Source: Actinacidiphila acididurans (lineage in GTDB: Bacteria > Actinomycetota > Actinomycetes > Streptomycetales > Streptomycetaceae). From it: DNA of 64,000 nucleotides. Made by a program: the position numbers and the translations under genes. This document shows positions 33,746 through 42,954 of the stretch, one piece after another; position 1 is the stretch's first letter, and each line of letters starts with the position of its first letter. The stretch is from positions 186,001 to 250,000 of the forward strand of contig NZ_JADKYB010000010.1 in NCBI RefSeq assembly GCF_016918855.1. Reading direction: 5' to 3'. Under the pieces are notes generated by a model. That model had not been told where the DNA came from. It ran no database searches and worked only from the letters and a program-made list of their open reading frames with translations.

Positions 33746-35073
33746 ACGATCACCTCCAGCATGCCGACCCACTTGGTCTGGAGCACGCCCGGGCGGTTGG
33801 GGGCGATGATGCGGGCCGGGAAGCCGTGGTCGAGGTCGAGCGGCGCGCCGTTCAGTGACAGCGCGAGCAGCGTCAGCGGGTCGCGGGCGTAGCTCGCGCC
33901 CATTTCCATCACCGAGTACGCGCCGCCTTTCTGGAGCGAGACCACCCGTATCGTCGCGCTGTGCGGGGCGCCGGCGCGGTCGAGCAGGTCCCGTATCCGC
34001 ACACCCGACCAGTGGGCGTTCTTGCTCCACCCCTCCACGCAGGCGATCGGCAGCACCGCGGAGTGCCGGGGCAGCGCCTGGAGCTGAGGGAGTGTCAGGT
34101 CGTAGGGGTGCGGGCCGCGGACGGTCAGCCGGTAGCCGGTCAGGTGGCCGGCGGTGATGCCGGCCGCGGCGGCGGTACGGTTCACCGGCAGGTGCTGCGG
34201 ACCGTGGTCGGGATGACGCGGGGCCAGTACGTCCAGGTCCTTCAGCGGGGTGAACGACTGGCCCGCGGTCGTCACGGTGACCGCGCCCACCGCGGCCCCC
34301 ACCGTCGCCAGGAACGCCCGGCGGTCCGGCCCGTCGGCCGCGGGCAGCCGCAGCGTGCCGGCCGACCGGCGACCCCAATGGGCAGCGATCACCGGTGCCT
34401 TGACCGCGATGTGCAGGAGCAGGGCGCCCACCAGGACCCAGGCCAGCGCCCAGTGGGTCTGCCGGAAGTTCCACGGCCACGGGTACCACTGCACGGTGTT
34501 GAGCAGGCCGGTCGCCAGTTGCAGGAGCGTCACCGCGACCAGCACCGCGATCGACAGCCGCTCCAGCGCGTGCGTGACGGACTTGAGCGGCGGCCAGGCG
34601 AACAGCCGCGGGTAGACGGTCCACAGCTTGGCCAGCACCAGCGGTATCGCGGCGATTCCACTGGCCACGTGCAGTCCCTGGGTCAGCCGGTAGCCCCACA
34701 CCGGACGGCTGGGCAGTACGTTCACCGCCCAGCCCGGCGGCTGCTGGAGGTAATGGCTGACCAGACCGGTCACGAAGCACACCACCAGCGCGGCCCCGGC
34801 CAGCCGGCCGACCGAGACCGCGGTGCGGGCGTCGTGCAGGCGCCCGCGGAACGCGCCTTCCCGCAGCGGTCCCATCCTGAGCCGCGAAGGATCGAGCACG
34901 GCCCGCTCACGCATGGGACCGTCGGTGCGCCCGCGGGAAAGAGCAGCGGAGAGCCGGCGAGCGGCCGCACCGCCGTAGCGCGATACCCGGGAGCCGAGGG
35001 GCGTCCGGGGCAGGCGGACTTCGTGCGGCGGACCGCCTGGGGACAACGAAGGGGGTTCAGACGATGTGGACAT
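33742..35073 (-). CDS. Cytochrome b561-like membrane domain fused to a molybdopterin oxidoreductase domain
   Basis: The 443-residue protein has a polar N-terminus, then about four membrane helices with paired histidines (QGLHVASG, QTHWALAW, LLLHIAVK), resembling a haem b561 unit. A DRRAFLATVGAAVG segment follows. The C-terminal half is a sulfite-oxidase-like molybdopterin domain containing LPIACVEGWSKNAHWSGV with the molybdenum-ligand cysteine. The arrangement mimics a YedY/YedZ pair in one chain. It should move electrons between quinone and an extracytoplasmic substrate. The start at 35073 follows a GGGGG site; 35082 and 35115 are alternatives. Confidence 0.85.
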   Translation of the reverse strand: MSTSSEPPSLSPGGPPHEVRLPRTPLGSRVSRYGGAAARRLSAALSRGRTDGPMRERAVLDPSRLRMGPLREGAFRGRLHDARTAVSVGRLAGAALVVCFVTGLVSHYLQQPPGWAVNVLPSRPVWGYRLTQGLHVASGIAAIPLVLAKLWTVYPRLFAWPPLKSVTHALERLSIAVLVAVTLLQLATGLLNTVQWYPWPWNFRQTHWALAWVLVGALLLHIAVKAPVIAAHWGRRSAGTLRLPAADGPDRRAFLATVGAAVGAVTVTTAGQSFTPLKDLDVLAPRHPDHGPQHLPVNRTAAAAGITAGHLTGYRLTVRGPHPYDLTLPQLQALPRHSAVLPIACVEGWSKNAHWSGVRIRDLLDRAGAPHSATIRVVSLQKGGAYSVMEMGASYARDPLTLLALSLNGAPLDLDHGFPARIIAPNRPGVLQTKWVGMLEVIV

Positions 35074-35188
35074 GGCCCCCATCACACAACGCACGCCCCT
35101 TGCGGAGCCTCTCACGACTCCTTACGGAACACGGACGACCGCACGGCGGCGGTCCTGCCCGGTCCGGACAGGTGTGAGGGTGTGACCT

Positions 35189-36742
35189 GTGGAGATCCAG
35201 GACAGCAGGGACGGCTCGACGGGCCCGGACCCGATCCGCGGGACCGGTGCGGACGCGGCCGCGGGACCGACGACTGCCCTGAGCGGTGAACCCGCCCGCC
35301 CGGCCCGGCGGTCACCCGGTCCGTTCCCCGGCCGGTCGGCGGGGCCCGGCGGCCGCTGGGCGGTGCCGGTCCTGGTGCTGCTGCTCGTGGCGCTCACCGC
35401 GGAAGTCGCCGCCACGGTCGCCGTAGGCGGTACGTTCGGCGACCCGCGCCGGCTGCCGTACTGGTACGCCGGCGCGTGGCTGCTGTTCGCGGCCGCCCTG
35501 CTGGTGGTGCGCAAGGTGCCGCGCCGGGCGGCCACCGTCCTTGTCGTCACCGGCGCCGCCGCCCTCGCGCTGGCCGGGCTGGTGGCGCCGCCGCGGACCA
35601 GCGACGACATGTACCGCTACGTGTGGGACGGCACCGTACAGTCCGCCGGGATCTCGCCGTACGCATACTCCCCCGACGCCCCGGAGCCGGCCCGGCTGCG
35701 CGGGCCGTGGCTGTTCCCGCCTGTGGCCGAGGGACCCGATCCCTGCCCGGGGTGGGACTCGCGGCCGGCCACCGGCGGGGTGTGCACCCGCATCAACCGC
35801 CCTGCCGTGCACACCATTTACCCGCCCGTCGCCGAGGGGTGGTTCCTGCTCGTGCACGAACTGTCCCCGTCCGGCGCCCGCCACAAGCCCATGCAACTGG
35901 GCGGGGCCGCCCTCGCCCTGGCCACCACCGGCGCGCTGCTGCTGGCACTGCGCCGGCGCGGCGGCGATCCGCGCGGCGCCGCGCTGTGGGCCTGGTGCCC
36001 GCTGGTGCCGGTCGCCGCCGTCAACGACGCGCACGTCGACACCCTCGGAGTGCTGCTGACCGTCCTCGCCCTCGGCGTCGCCACCGCACCGGTCCGGCGC
36101 GGCGCACTGCTCGGCGCCGCGATCGCCGTCAAGCTGCTGCCCGGCCTCGTCATGCCCGGCGCGCTCGCCCGCCGCCCGCGCCGGGAATGGCTGCGCCTGG
36201 TGCCCGCGGCCGTCGCCGTCGTCGCCCTCACCTACCTGCCGTACGTGCTCGCCTCCGGCGCCGGCGTCCTCGGCTACCTGCCCGGCTACCTGCACGAGGA
36301 GGGCTACGAACCCGGCGCCGTCCACCGCTTCGCCCTGCTGCGCCTGGTCCTGCCCGACGCAGCCGCCGGTCCCGCCGCCCTCGCCGCGATCGCCGTCACC
36401 GCGCTGTACGTCCTGCTCCGCGGCGACCCCCGCCGCCCCTGGCACGGCGCCCTCATCATGACCGGGATCACCCTGCTGCTCACCTCCCCCTCCTACTACT
36501 GGTACGGGCTCCTCGTCGTCGCCCTCGCCGCATTCGAGAACCGCTGGGAATGGCTCGCCGTGCCGCTGGCCGGACTCGCCCTCTACACCGGCGGCGAATT
36601 CCGCATCCACGGTGACACCCTCCAGACCCTCGTCTACGCAGGCGCCGCCCTGATCGTCACCGCAGGCACACTCACCCGACATCTCCGGCGCCTCGCAGGC
36701 GCCACCGACTCCTCGACCGGTCCGACGGTGGCACCTTCCTGA
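35189..36742 (+). CDS. Polytopic GT-C-type glycosyltransferase (mannosyltransferase-like)
   Basis: The 517-residue protein has a disordered N-terminus of about 50 residues and then roughly 11 membrane helices. The first outer loop carries SDDMYRYVWDGTVQSAG, the acidic catalytic loop typical of GT-C/GT87 enzymes that use polyprenyl-phosphate sugars. Further loop motifs are IYPPVAEGWFLLVHEL and SYYWYGLLVVALA. It divergently faces the oxidoreductase gene and completes the glycan locus begun by the epimerase and GT2. A GAGGGTGTG ribosome site precedes the GTG start. Confidence 0.85.
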   Translation: MEIQDSRDGSTGPDPIRGTGADAAAGPTTALSGEPARPARRSPGPFPGRSAGPGGRWAVPVLVLLLVALTAEVAATVAVGGTFGDPRRLPYWYAGAWLLFAAALLVVRKVPRRAATVLVVTGAAALALAGLVAPPRTSDDMYRYVWDGTVQSAGISPYAYSPDAPEPARLRGPWLFPPVAEGPDPCPGWDSRPATGGVCTRINRPAVHTIYPPVAEGWFLLVHELSPSGARHKPMQLGGAALALATTGALLLALRRRGGDPRGAALWAWCPLVPVAAVNDAHVDTLGVLLTVLALGVATAPVRRGALLGAAIAVKLLPGLVMPGALARRPRREWLRLVPAAVAVVALTYLPYVLASGAGVLGYLPGYLHEEGYEPGAVHRFALLRLVLPDAAAGPAALAAIAVTALYVLLRGDPRRPWHGALIMTGITLLLTSPSYYWYGLLVVALAAFENRWEWLAVPLAGLALYTGGEFRIHGDTLQTLVYAGAALIVTAGTLTRHLRRLAGATDSSTGPTVAPS

Positions 36743-36908
36743 GGGCGGTGCGTCCCCGCCGCCCGCGGACGCCGGGCCGGCTGCTCGGTCGGCACTGCCG
36801 TCAGGTGATATCGGCGGGCAGCGGCTGGACCACGGATGGCCGATCGGGCCGGCTCCGAGGCGGCTCAACCCTGGGCGGTCGGGGGGCCGGTGGTGGCAGG
36901 ATCGGGTC

Positions 36909-38885
36909 ATGGGGAGCGAGCGGGGCCGGCTGGTGGGGACCGGGTCCAGGGGCCGGGTGCTGCGGTTGAGGGCCGCGCGGGAGGACGAGGCGCAGGCGCT
37001 GAGTGACTTGGCGCTGCGGTCGAAGGGGCATTGGGGCTACGACGCGGCGTTCCTGGCCGCGTGCCGGGAGGAGTTGCGGCTGCGGACGGGCGAGGTGGCG
37101 GCCCGCAGGACCGCGGTCGTGGAGGAGGTCGCGCGGGACGCCGAATCGGCGGCGGAGCCGGCGGACGTCCGGCGCGTCCTGGGGTTCGCCACGCTCGACG
37201 GCACCGCGCCCGACGGCGAGTTGGGCATGCTGTTCGTGGAACCCGCCGCGATCGGGCAGGGCGTGGGGCGGCTGCTGTACCAGCACGTACTGGCCGAGGC
37301 GGGGCGACTCGGTTTCACCCGGGTGGTGATCGCCTCCGATCCGCACGCCGAGTCGTTCTACCTGGCCATGAGCGCGGAGCGGACGGATGCCGCGCCGTCG
37401 GGCCCCAACGCCGGCCGCGGACTCCCCCTGCTCACCGCCTGGCCCCGCCCGGTGCGACCCCCGGCCTGGGTCCGGGCGTGGACGGGCGGCCTGCGCACCG
37501 TCCACCTCGGCAACGTGGGCGAGTTCAACGCCCAGTTCCCCGGCGCCTCCGCCGCCCTGCGACGCGGCGGGGACCACTACGCGTGCCTGGCGGCGTTCGC
37601 CGGCCCGCACCCGAAAGCCGTGGTGCTCCCCCGGCACGTGGATCCGGCTTGGATGCGGGTGCTGGCGGCGCCGCTCGGCTGGGGGGATGTCGAGGTGTAC
37701 GGCGGCTTCGCGGGGGACGCCGGGCTGTCCGAAGCGGTTCTCGCCGACCCTGTGCTGCTCGAACGCATCACGGCGGCCGGCCTGCCGGTGATCCCGTGGG
37801 GGCACACGGCGCAGTTCGCCCGGATCGCGGCGACTGTGAGCACGCAAGGCGGCCAGGACCCGGCGGTGCTCCGCGCCGTCCGCCGCTACGAGTCCAAGTC
37901 CGCCGCGCACGCCCTCTTCCGGGCCCTGGCCCCCGAGCACCCCTGCGTCACGGTCCCGGCCCAGCACCCGGTCGCCTCCCGCCGCGCCCTCGCCCGCTTG
38001 CTGGCCACCCGCGCCGCCGCGGGCATGACGACCGTGGTGAAGACCGAGTACGGCGTCGGCGGCTCCGGCACCCTCGTGGTTCCGCCCGGCGATGTCGGCT
38101 CCGGGCGCGACGCCCGCGCGCTGGTCGGCCGAATGCCCGCCGGCGGCGTGCTGGTGGAGGACCACGTGGACGGCTCGGGACCATTGAGCGACCCGACCTT
38201 CGACGCCGTCGTGGGCGCCGACGGCCGGGTCCACCCCGTCGGAGTCGGGGCCATGGACATCGAGGACACGAGCTACCGGGGCGTCACCGTCGGCCCCGCC
38301 GTCCTGCCCGACGCTGCCACGGAGACCGCCGTCCGCTTCGGCTCGGCCGTGGGCGGCGCGCTGGCCGCCGACGGCTATCGCGGCTGGTACGACGTCGACT
38401 TCGTGGCGGACCGGGCCGGACGGCTGTGCCCCACGGAGATCAACCTCCGGCTGACCGGCCCGGCGGTCGCCTTCGTCATCCAGGCCAGGCTCGCGCAGAT
38501 CCACGGCGGCTCATTCTGGGTGCGGACCCTGGACCGCTTGCCGCTGGGCGCGCGGCTGCCTTCCGCGGCGCTGTTCGAGCACCTGGGCCGGGTGGCACGG
38601 GAGTGCCGTTCGTTCGGCGCGACGCTGCTGCCGACCGTGCCGACGGCGAGCTTCGACCCGTATCCGTACGTGGGTGTGGCGCTCGCCGCCCGTACGCCCG
38701 AGGCGCTGGACGCAGCTCAGGCGGCGGTGGTCGCCGCCAACCGCGCTCTGGGCGCGATGTTCCAGGACGCAGAGGCGGAGGTGGCCGGCGTCGCATCGGC
38801 GGCGGAAGGCGGGCTCTGGGACGTCAGGTCCACTCTCGCGGCCGCGCGACGAAGAATGCCACCAGTACCGCGGCGGCGGCCATGA
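36909..38885 (+). CDS. GNAT acetyltransferase-ATP-grasp ligase fusion
   Basis: The 658-residue protein joins two catalytic units. Residues about 15-165 form a GNAT domain with ELGMLFVEPAAIGQGVGRLL, the acetyl-CoA loop Q-x-x-G-x-G, and VIASDPHAESFYLAM. Residues about 190-640 look like a pre-ATP-grasp plus ATP-grasp domain. It has TTVVKTEYGVGGSGTLVV as the glycine-rich lid, GGVLVEDHVDGSGPL, and PTEINLRLTGPAVAFVIQ with the Mg-binding E-x-N. Such fusions may N-acylate and ligate an amino-acid-like substrate. The last 62 coding bases overlap the 3' end of the oppositely directed adenylation-type gene. Confidence 0.82.
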   Translation: MGSERGRLVGTGSRGRVLRLRAAREDEAQALSDLALRSKGHWGYDAAFLAACREELRLRTGEVAARRTAVVEEVARDAESAAEPADVRRVLGFATLDGTAPDGELGMLFVEPAAIGQGVGRLLYQHVLAEAGRLGFTRVVIASDPHAESFYLAMSAERTDAAPSGPNAGRGLPLLTAWPRPVRPPAWVRAWTGGLRTVHLGNVGEFNAQFPGASAALRRGGDHYACLAAFAGPHPKAVVLPRHVDPAWMRVLAAPLGWGDVEVYGGFAGDAGLSEAVLADPVLLERITAAGLPVIPWGHTAQFARIAATVSTQGGQDPAVLRAVRRYESKSAAHALFRALAPEHPCVTVPAQHPVASRRALARLLATRAAAGMTTVVKTEYGVGGSGTLVVPPGDVGSGRDARALVGRMPAGGVLVEDHVDGSGPLSDPTFDAVVGADGRVHPVGVGAMDIEDTSYRGVTVGPAVLPDAATETAVRFGSAVGGALAADGYRGWYDVDFVADRAGRLCPTEINLRLTGPAVAFVIQARLAQIHGGSFWVRTLDRLPLGARLPSAALFEHLGRVARECRSFGATLLPTVPTASFDPYPYVGVALAARTPEALDAAQAAVVAANRALGAMFQDAEAEVAGVASAAEGGLWDVRSTLAAARRRMPPVPRRRP

Positions 38886-40878
38886 GGGTGATGTTGAAGC
38901 CGTAGACCAAAGCGGCCTGGCGCGGCCAGTCGGTCTTGCTCGCGAGCCGGTAGAAGTTGTCCTGCGGCCACCAGGCGACCAGCAGCCAGACCACGGAGAA
39001 GTGCGCTGCGGTGCTGAGGCGGCGAGAGCGTCCCTGACGGGCGACCGCCTCCCGTCCGTAGAAGAGGAACGCGGCTCCCAGGCCGAAGGAGAGCCACTCG
39101 CACACATAGAGGCCCAAGAACAGCGCGGCCTCCGGCTGGGGCACGCCGGTGAGGTCGGTCGAGTGGGGCCAAAGGAGATCGGTGAACACCGCGGACAGGA
39201 AAGCCGCCACGACACCCGCAATTAGCGGCGCGCAACCCCTGGTGTCGCCGGAGCCGGACCCCGGTCCGCCCTTGCCGCCGGACGCCGCCCCGGCGCCTGA
39301 CGATCGCACCGGGAGCGGCAGGCCGCGCCGGTCGATCCGGCCGGCCCGGGTGCGCGGCAGCGAGACCAGCGGGACGACGGTGCGCGGGGCCCGCGCGGAA
39401 GGCAGCCGCGCGGAGGCGTAGCTGCGTATACCCGCCGGATCGGACCGCGCGCCGTCGGCGAGGACGACATAGGCGGCAAGGGTCCTGCGACCCGCGGCGG
39501 TCTCGATCTCGGCGACCGCGCACTCCTCGATCGACGGGTGGCCGCGCAGCACCGCCTCGGCGTCGGCGTGCGCGCCCTTGCGTCCGAGGTATTCGAGCCG
39601 GCCGTCGTCCGCCACCCGGCCGAGGTCGCCGGTACGCAGCCACCCGCCGATGCCCGGGCGCCGGTCGGCGCTCCGGTAACCGCGGGCGGCGCCGGGACCG
39701 TCGACCGCGATCTCCCCGATCGAACCCGATACGACGGACCGGCCGCGGGAGTCGAGCACCCGGACGTGGAGGCCGGGGAAGGACTCCCCGATCAGCGACA
39801 CCCGTTCGGGACGGTCGAGGGTCACCGGCCGGTCGGGCAGTTCGAAGAACGTCGCGCAGCCGGCGGCCTCGGCCGGGCCGTAGACATTGAGCACGCGCAT
39901 GTGCGGACCCAGCGTCCTGCGCAGCGCCTGCTGTTCGTCCAGGTACCAGACGTCGCCGGTGACGCTGACCAGACGGACCGCGCCGAGGTCCAGCCCGTTC
40001 CGCCGGATGTACCAGTGCAGGTCCGCGGCGGTGGCCGTGTCGCAGTCCAGCACGGTGACGCTTTCGGCGAGGACCAGCGCGTGCAGCGCGGTGGCGGCCG
40101 GCTCCCGGCCCGCGGCGCCGGCACTCGTACGTGTCCCCGCGGTGGCCAACCTGGCCGCCTTCGCGGCGGCGGACCGGAAGTCCTTCGCGGCGGCCGGCGC
40201 GTCGTGCGCCAGGCCCTCGGGTGCGGGGAGCACCAGCGTGCCGCCCGAGCCGAGCGTACGCAGCCAGCCCGCGGTGAACGCCGCGGACTCCATGGGGGCG
40301 ATGACGAGCTGGCGGTCCTCGGGCGTCGGGCGGTGCACGACCTGCGAGCCCTCGAAGGCGCTCAGAAGGACGCTGTGCTCGATCAGCACGCCCTTGGCCG
40401 GGCCGGTCGTCCCCGCCGTATACAAGACGCACGCGAGATCGGGCGCCGCCACATCCAGCGGCTCCGCGGACCGGCCGGCTGTCGCGTCGGCCTCCCGATC
40501 GACGGCCACGATCCTGCGGCGCCTGCCGTCGGAGGCCGTGACCCGCAGCGCCTCTGTGGTCACCACCGCGAACGGGTCGGCGTCGGCGAGCACGTGGCGC
40601 AACTGCGGTTCCGGGACTCCCGGCCCGAGCGGCACATACGCGCCGCCCGCCTTGAGGACGCCGAGCATCGCCGCCAGCGCGTCGGGGCCCGGCTCCAGGC
40701 ACACCGCGACCAGACCGCCGGACGGGAGCTCTGCATCCCGCAGCCGCCGGGCCAACCGGTTCGCCCGGCGGTCGAGTTCACCGTAGGTGACACGCTCCGC
40801 GCCGCACACCACGGCAAGCGCGGACGGCGTCCGCCGGGCCCACACCTCGAAGAGAGCGTGGACCGAACCATGCTGCAT
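38824..40878 (-). CDS. Degenerate adenylation domain fused to four membrane helices
   Basis: The 684-residue reading from the ATG at 40878, after GGGGGG, has A1-A3 motifs (LKAGGAYVPLGPG, CVLYTAGTTGPAKGVLIEH) and A5 (LNVYGPAEAAG). It also has A7 (WLRTGDLGRVADDG). The A4 aspartate position reads MESAAFTAGW. The A8 hinge is shortened to GRKGAHADAEA, and the A10 catalytic lysine is arginine in RAGRIDRRGL. Adenylation is therefore doubtful. After a Gly/Ser linker come about four helices, for example ALFLGLYVCEWLSFGLGAAF. It may bind rather than activate its ligand at the membrane. It converges with overlap on the GNAT/ATP-grasp gene. Confidence 0.8.
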   Translation of the reverse strand: MQHGSVHALFEVWARRTPSALAVVCGAERVTYGELDRRANRLARRLRDAELPSGGLVAVCLEPGPDALAAMLGVLKAGGAYVPLGPGVPEPQLRHVLADADPFAVVTTEALRVTASDGRRRRIVAVDREADATAGRSAEPLDVAAPDLACVLYTAGTTGPAKGVLIEHSVLLSAFEGSQVVHRPTPEDRQLVIAPMESAAFTAGWLRTLGSGGTLVLPAPEGLAHDAPAAAKDFRSAAAKAARLATAGTRTSAGAAGREPAATALHALVLAESVTVLDCDTATAADLHWYIRRNGLDLGAVRLVSVTGDVWYLDEQQALRRTLGPHMRVLNVYGPAEAAGCATFFELPDRPVTLDRPERVSLIGESFPGLHVRVLDSRGRSVVSGSIGEIAVDGPGAARGYRSADRRPGIGGWLRTGDLGRVADDGRLEYLGRKGAHADAEAVLRGHPSIEECAVAEIETAAGRRTLAAYVVLADGARSDPAGIRSYASARLPSARAPRTVVPLVSLPRTRAGRIDRRGLPLPVRSSGAGAASGGKGGPGSGSGDTRGCAPLIAGVVAAFLSAVFTDLLWPHSTDLTGVPQPEAALFLGLYVCEWLSFGLGAAFLFYGREAVARQGRSRRLSTAAHFSVVWLLVAWWPQDNFYRLASKTDWPRQAALVYGFNITLMAAAAVLVAFFVARPREWT

Positions 40879-41309
40879 GGCGTGCATCCCCCCGGCCGTC
40901 ACCGATGCGTCGGCAGACAATCCTGCCATCTCACCCGGCGGCACGGGCAGAACGGCCTGAACCGGCCGCGTGACCGCCGGCCGCCGGGGCCGGGCCCCGG
41001 GCCTGTGCGTGGGATTCCCGGGCACAGTCGAGCGTGGAACGATGGATGCCCGGCAGTTCCGGGTGGGAGGCCGCCATGACGCGCCCGCCGAAGTCACGAA
41101 CACCGGGCCGCTTGCACTCGCCCGGTCCCGCGACCACTTTTCGCAGGTACGCAGGGACAGCGGTGGGCCCGGTGTCGGCCATCGCCTTGATGCCGACGCC
41201 ACGCCGCCCGTCCGACCCGCACGTTCCGCCCCGGCCACGCGGGACCGGCGAGGCCGTGGGGACCGACGAGGCCGACGAGCCGGCCTGCCCCCCCGAGCCC
41301 GAGTGGGTT
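40879..41309. other. Gap upstream of the membrane adenylation-type gene
   Basis: No supported gene; frames are Arg/Pro-rich shadows. It must contain the promoter of the leftward gene at 40878, but I could not pick a clear -35/-10 pair. Confidence 0.35.
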
Positions 41310-41522
41310 TCACCCGGGTGCGAGGACGGCGGACAGGCGTACCAGCCGGGCTACACCGAATTCGAGGGCGAGCGGGAGGGTGCGGGCGGCGGTGACGCCG
41401 TGGACGGCGGTGAGGCGGACGGCCGGTCCGCTGCCGCTGCCGCTGCCGAAGGCGACCGTGGCGCCGGCGGGGATCAGGATTCCGGCGGAGGTCATCATGC
41501 CCGCGGTGCCACCGGACACCAC
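41310..41522 (-). pseudogene. Short fragment faintly like a PCu(A)C copper-chaperone C-terminus
   Basis: The 70-codon frame contains SAGILIPAGATVAFGSGSG, then ARTLPLALEFGVARLVRLS. This is the order of beta strands expected in the second half of PCu(A)C-type periplasmic copper-binding domains. The N-terminal half with the metal motif is missing. It overlaps the end of the neighbouring frame. Treat as a possible remnant. Confidence 0.3.
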
Positions 41523-42373
41523 CGGTTCAACCCGAGTCGTGCTCGTTCCGAAATATCAGGCGCCCTGCGTAGACACCCGCCGCGCCCAGGCACAGCAGCG
41601 AGAGCATGACGATTCGTCTTGGAAGGCGCGTTGATCCGGGTGAAGAACGCATGGCGTCGCGCGGCCCGACGATCAGCCCGCGCGATCCGGGCGAGGCGTT
41701 CCCCGGAGACGGTGACGGCAGTGCCGACCACCTTGTCGACCGTCCCCGACGCCCCGATGAGCGCGACAGCGGACACGGATTTTGTCGGGACAGCCAAGTC
41801 GATCACCTGCGTCCCCTGGGAAATCCGCAGCACGCGGTTCTTTCGCCGGAGGTTGAACCCGGGGTTGAGCGTTGCCGGCGTCGAACTCGGGCCGACGTGG
41901 CAGGTGCTGTCGAAGATGTAGGCCCGGCGCGACAAGAACCACGGATCGACGACTAACCCCGTTTTGTGGCCCACCAGAAACACCGTGGCCTGGCGCCAGC
42001 TCAGCCGTCCGACCTCCCTCACCCACCCGCTGTCCGTGATCTGCTGCGTGACGCCCCAGCGTTCCTCGACCGCGATCTGCGCAGGCTTCAGCGGATACCC
42101 GGGTTCGAAGGCAGGGCGGCCGGTACTGCGTGGCCGGACATCCCCCCGCCATCGCAGCCGACGAGGCACGATCGTCACGCCGATCGCCATCACGATGAAG
42201 GCTGCAATGCCACCCAACGTCAGCACCGGGCCCATCGGTCCGTCGCCGACCACGGCCACGCCGGCGAACAGCGCGCCCACCCACGCCAAGGCCCCGAGCA
42301 TCAGTACGGCGTCCACGTCGTCAGCCCCACCCCTCGCCCACGGCTGGAAAGCGCGACGATCAAGCAACGTCAC
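41495..42373 (-). CDS. Membrane protein of unknown function, likely frameshifted near its end
   Basis: The 292-codon reading has two N-terminal helices (LMLGALAWVGALFAGVAVV and VLTLGGIAAFIVMAIGVTIV). A soluble beta-rich part follows, containing WGVTQQITDSGWVREVGRLS and LRISQGTQVIDLAVPTK. The last 45 residues look non-coding. A different frame from about 41625 to a stop at 41527 reads RRIVMLSLLCLGAAGVYAGR and ends NEHDSG, a plausible terminal membrane helix. A single-base shift near 41625 would restore it. Function unknown. Confidence 0.6.
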   Translation of the reverse strand: MTLLDRRAFQPWARGGADDVDAVLMLGALAWVGALFAGVAVVGDGPMGPVLTLGGIAAFIVMAIGVTIVPRRLRWRGDVRPRSTGRPAFEPGYPLKPAQIAVEERWGVTQQITDSGWVREVGRLSWRQATVFLVGHKTGLVVDPWFLSRRAYIFDSTCHVGPSSTPATLNPGFNLRRKNRVLRISQGTQVIDLAVPTKSVSAVALIGASGTVDKVVGTAVTVSGERLARIARADRRAARRHAFFTRINAPSKTNRHALAAVPGRGGCLRRAPDISERARLGLNRWCPVAPRA

Positions 42374-42468
42374 CAGCCCGCGGACACCACCAGTTCAGCT
42401 GCGGGCCGCGCCGGCCGTGTTCGGGCCGGTGGCCTCGAACCGGGCTGCCCACCAGCAGCCACGGAACG

Positions 42469-42505
42469 CGTGACGGTCTGCCGATTTCGTCGGCAGACCG
42501 TCACG
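42469..42505 (-). terminator. Perfect 16-bp stem-loop after the Vap-like gene
   Basis: CGTGACGGTCTGCCGA (42469-42484) pairs perfectly with TCGGCAGACCGTCACG (42490-42505) around a 5-base loop, beginning 11 bases after the vap-like stop. It should block leftward transcription into the membrane-protein gene, or serve both directions. Confidence 0.85.
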
Positions 42506-42516
42506 AAAGATCGAGG

Positions 42517-42954
42517 CTAGGACCAGCTGCCGGAGCCCCCGCCGGCCCCATTGAGGGTGGAGAGGCCACCGGCGTTGAAGGACCCCAGGAAGTTGGCGCT
42601 TCCGTCGAAGAAATTGACGTTCACGTAGGCCGAGGTGGCGTAGTACTCGAAGCTCTTGGTCTGGCTGTAGAGCTTGTTGATGTCGTTCGTGTTGACCGAT
42701 CCCCACATGCCGCCGCCACCGGGAGTTCCCACACCGCCGGCGTTGCCGTTGAAGGTCTCCCCGTCGGTAACGACGATCTTCCAGTGCGTGTAGAAGATGG
42801 CACTGATGACGATGCACTCCGCCGGATAGGAAACCGCCGGCGACAGCAGGGCGCCTACCGCGGCGTCGACCTTGTCCTGCTCCAGGGTGCCGTGCATACG
42901 CTTGGCGAAGTCACGGGCGATGGTTTCTTTGCTCACTGCCAGTTGTTCCGTCAC
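42517..42954 (-). CDS. Homologue of Rhodococcus equi virulence-associated (Vap) proteins
   Basis: The 145-residue protein starts at GTG after a strong AGGAGG site. The C-terminal 100 residues have FNGNAGGVGTPGGGGMWGS, KLYSQTKSFEYYATSAYVNV and FFDGSANFLGSFNAGGLS, ending GAGGGSGSW. This is the beta-barrel signature of VapA/B/D. The N-terminal 40 residues are helical and charged (SKETIARDFAKRMHGTLEQD) with no signal peptide, unlike secreted Vaps of R. equi. In R. equi VapA alters phagosomes; here the role is unknown. A strong terminator and ribosome site suggest a well-expressed single gene. Confidence 0.75.
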   Translation of the reverse strand: MTEQLAVSKETIARDFAKRMHGTLEQDKVDAAVGALLSPAVSYPAECIVISAIFYTHWKIVVTDGETFNGNAGGVGTPGGGGMWGSVNTNDINKLYSQTKSFEYYATSAYVNVNFFDGSANFLGSFNAGGLSTLNGAGGGSGSWS

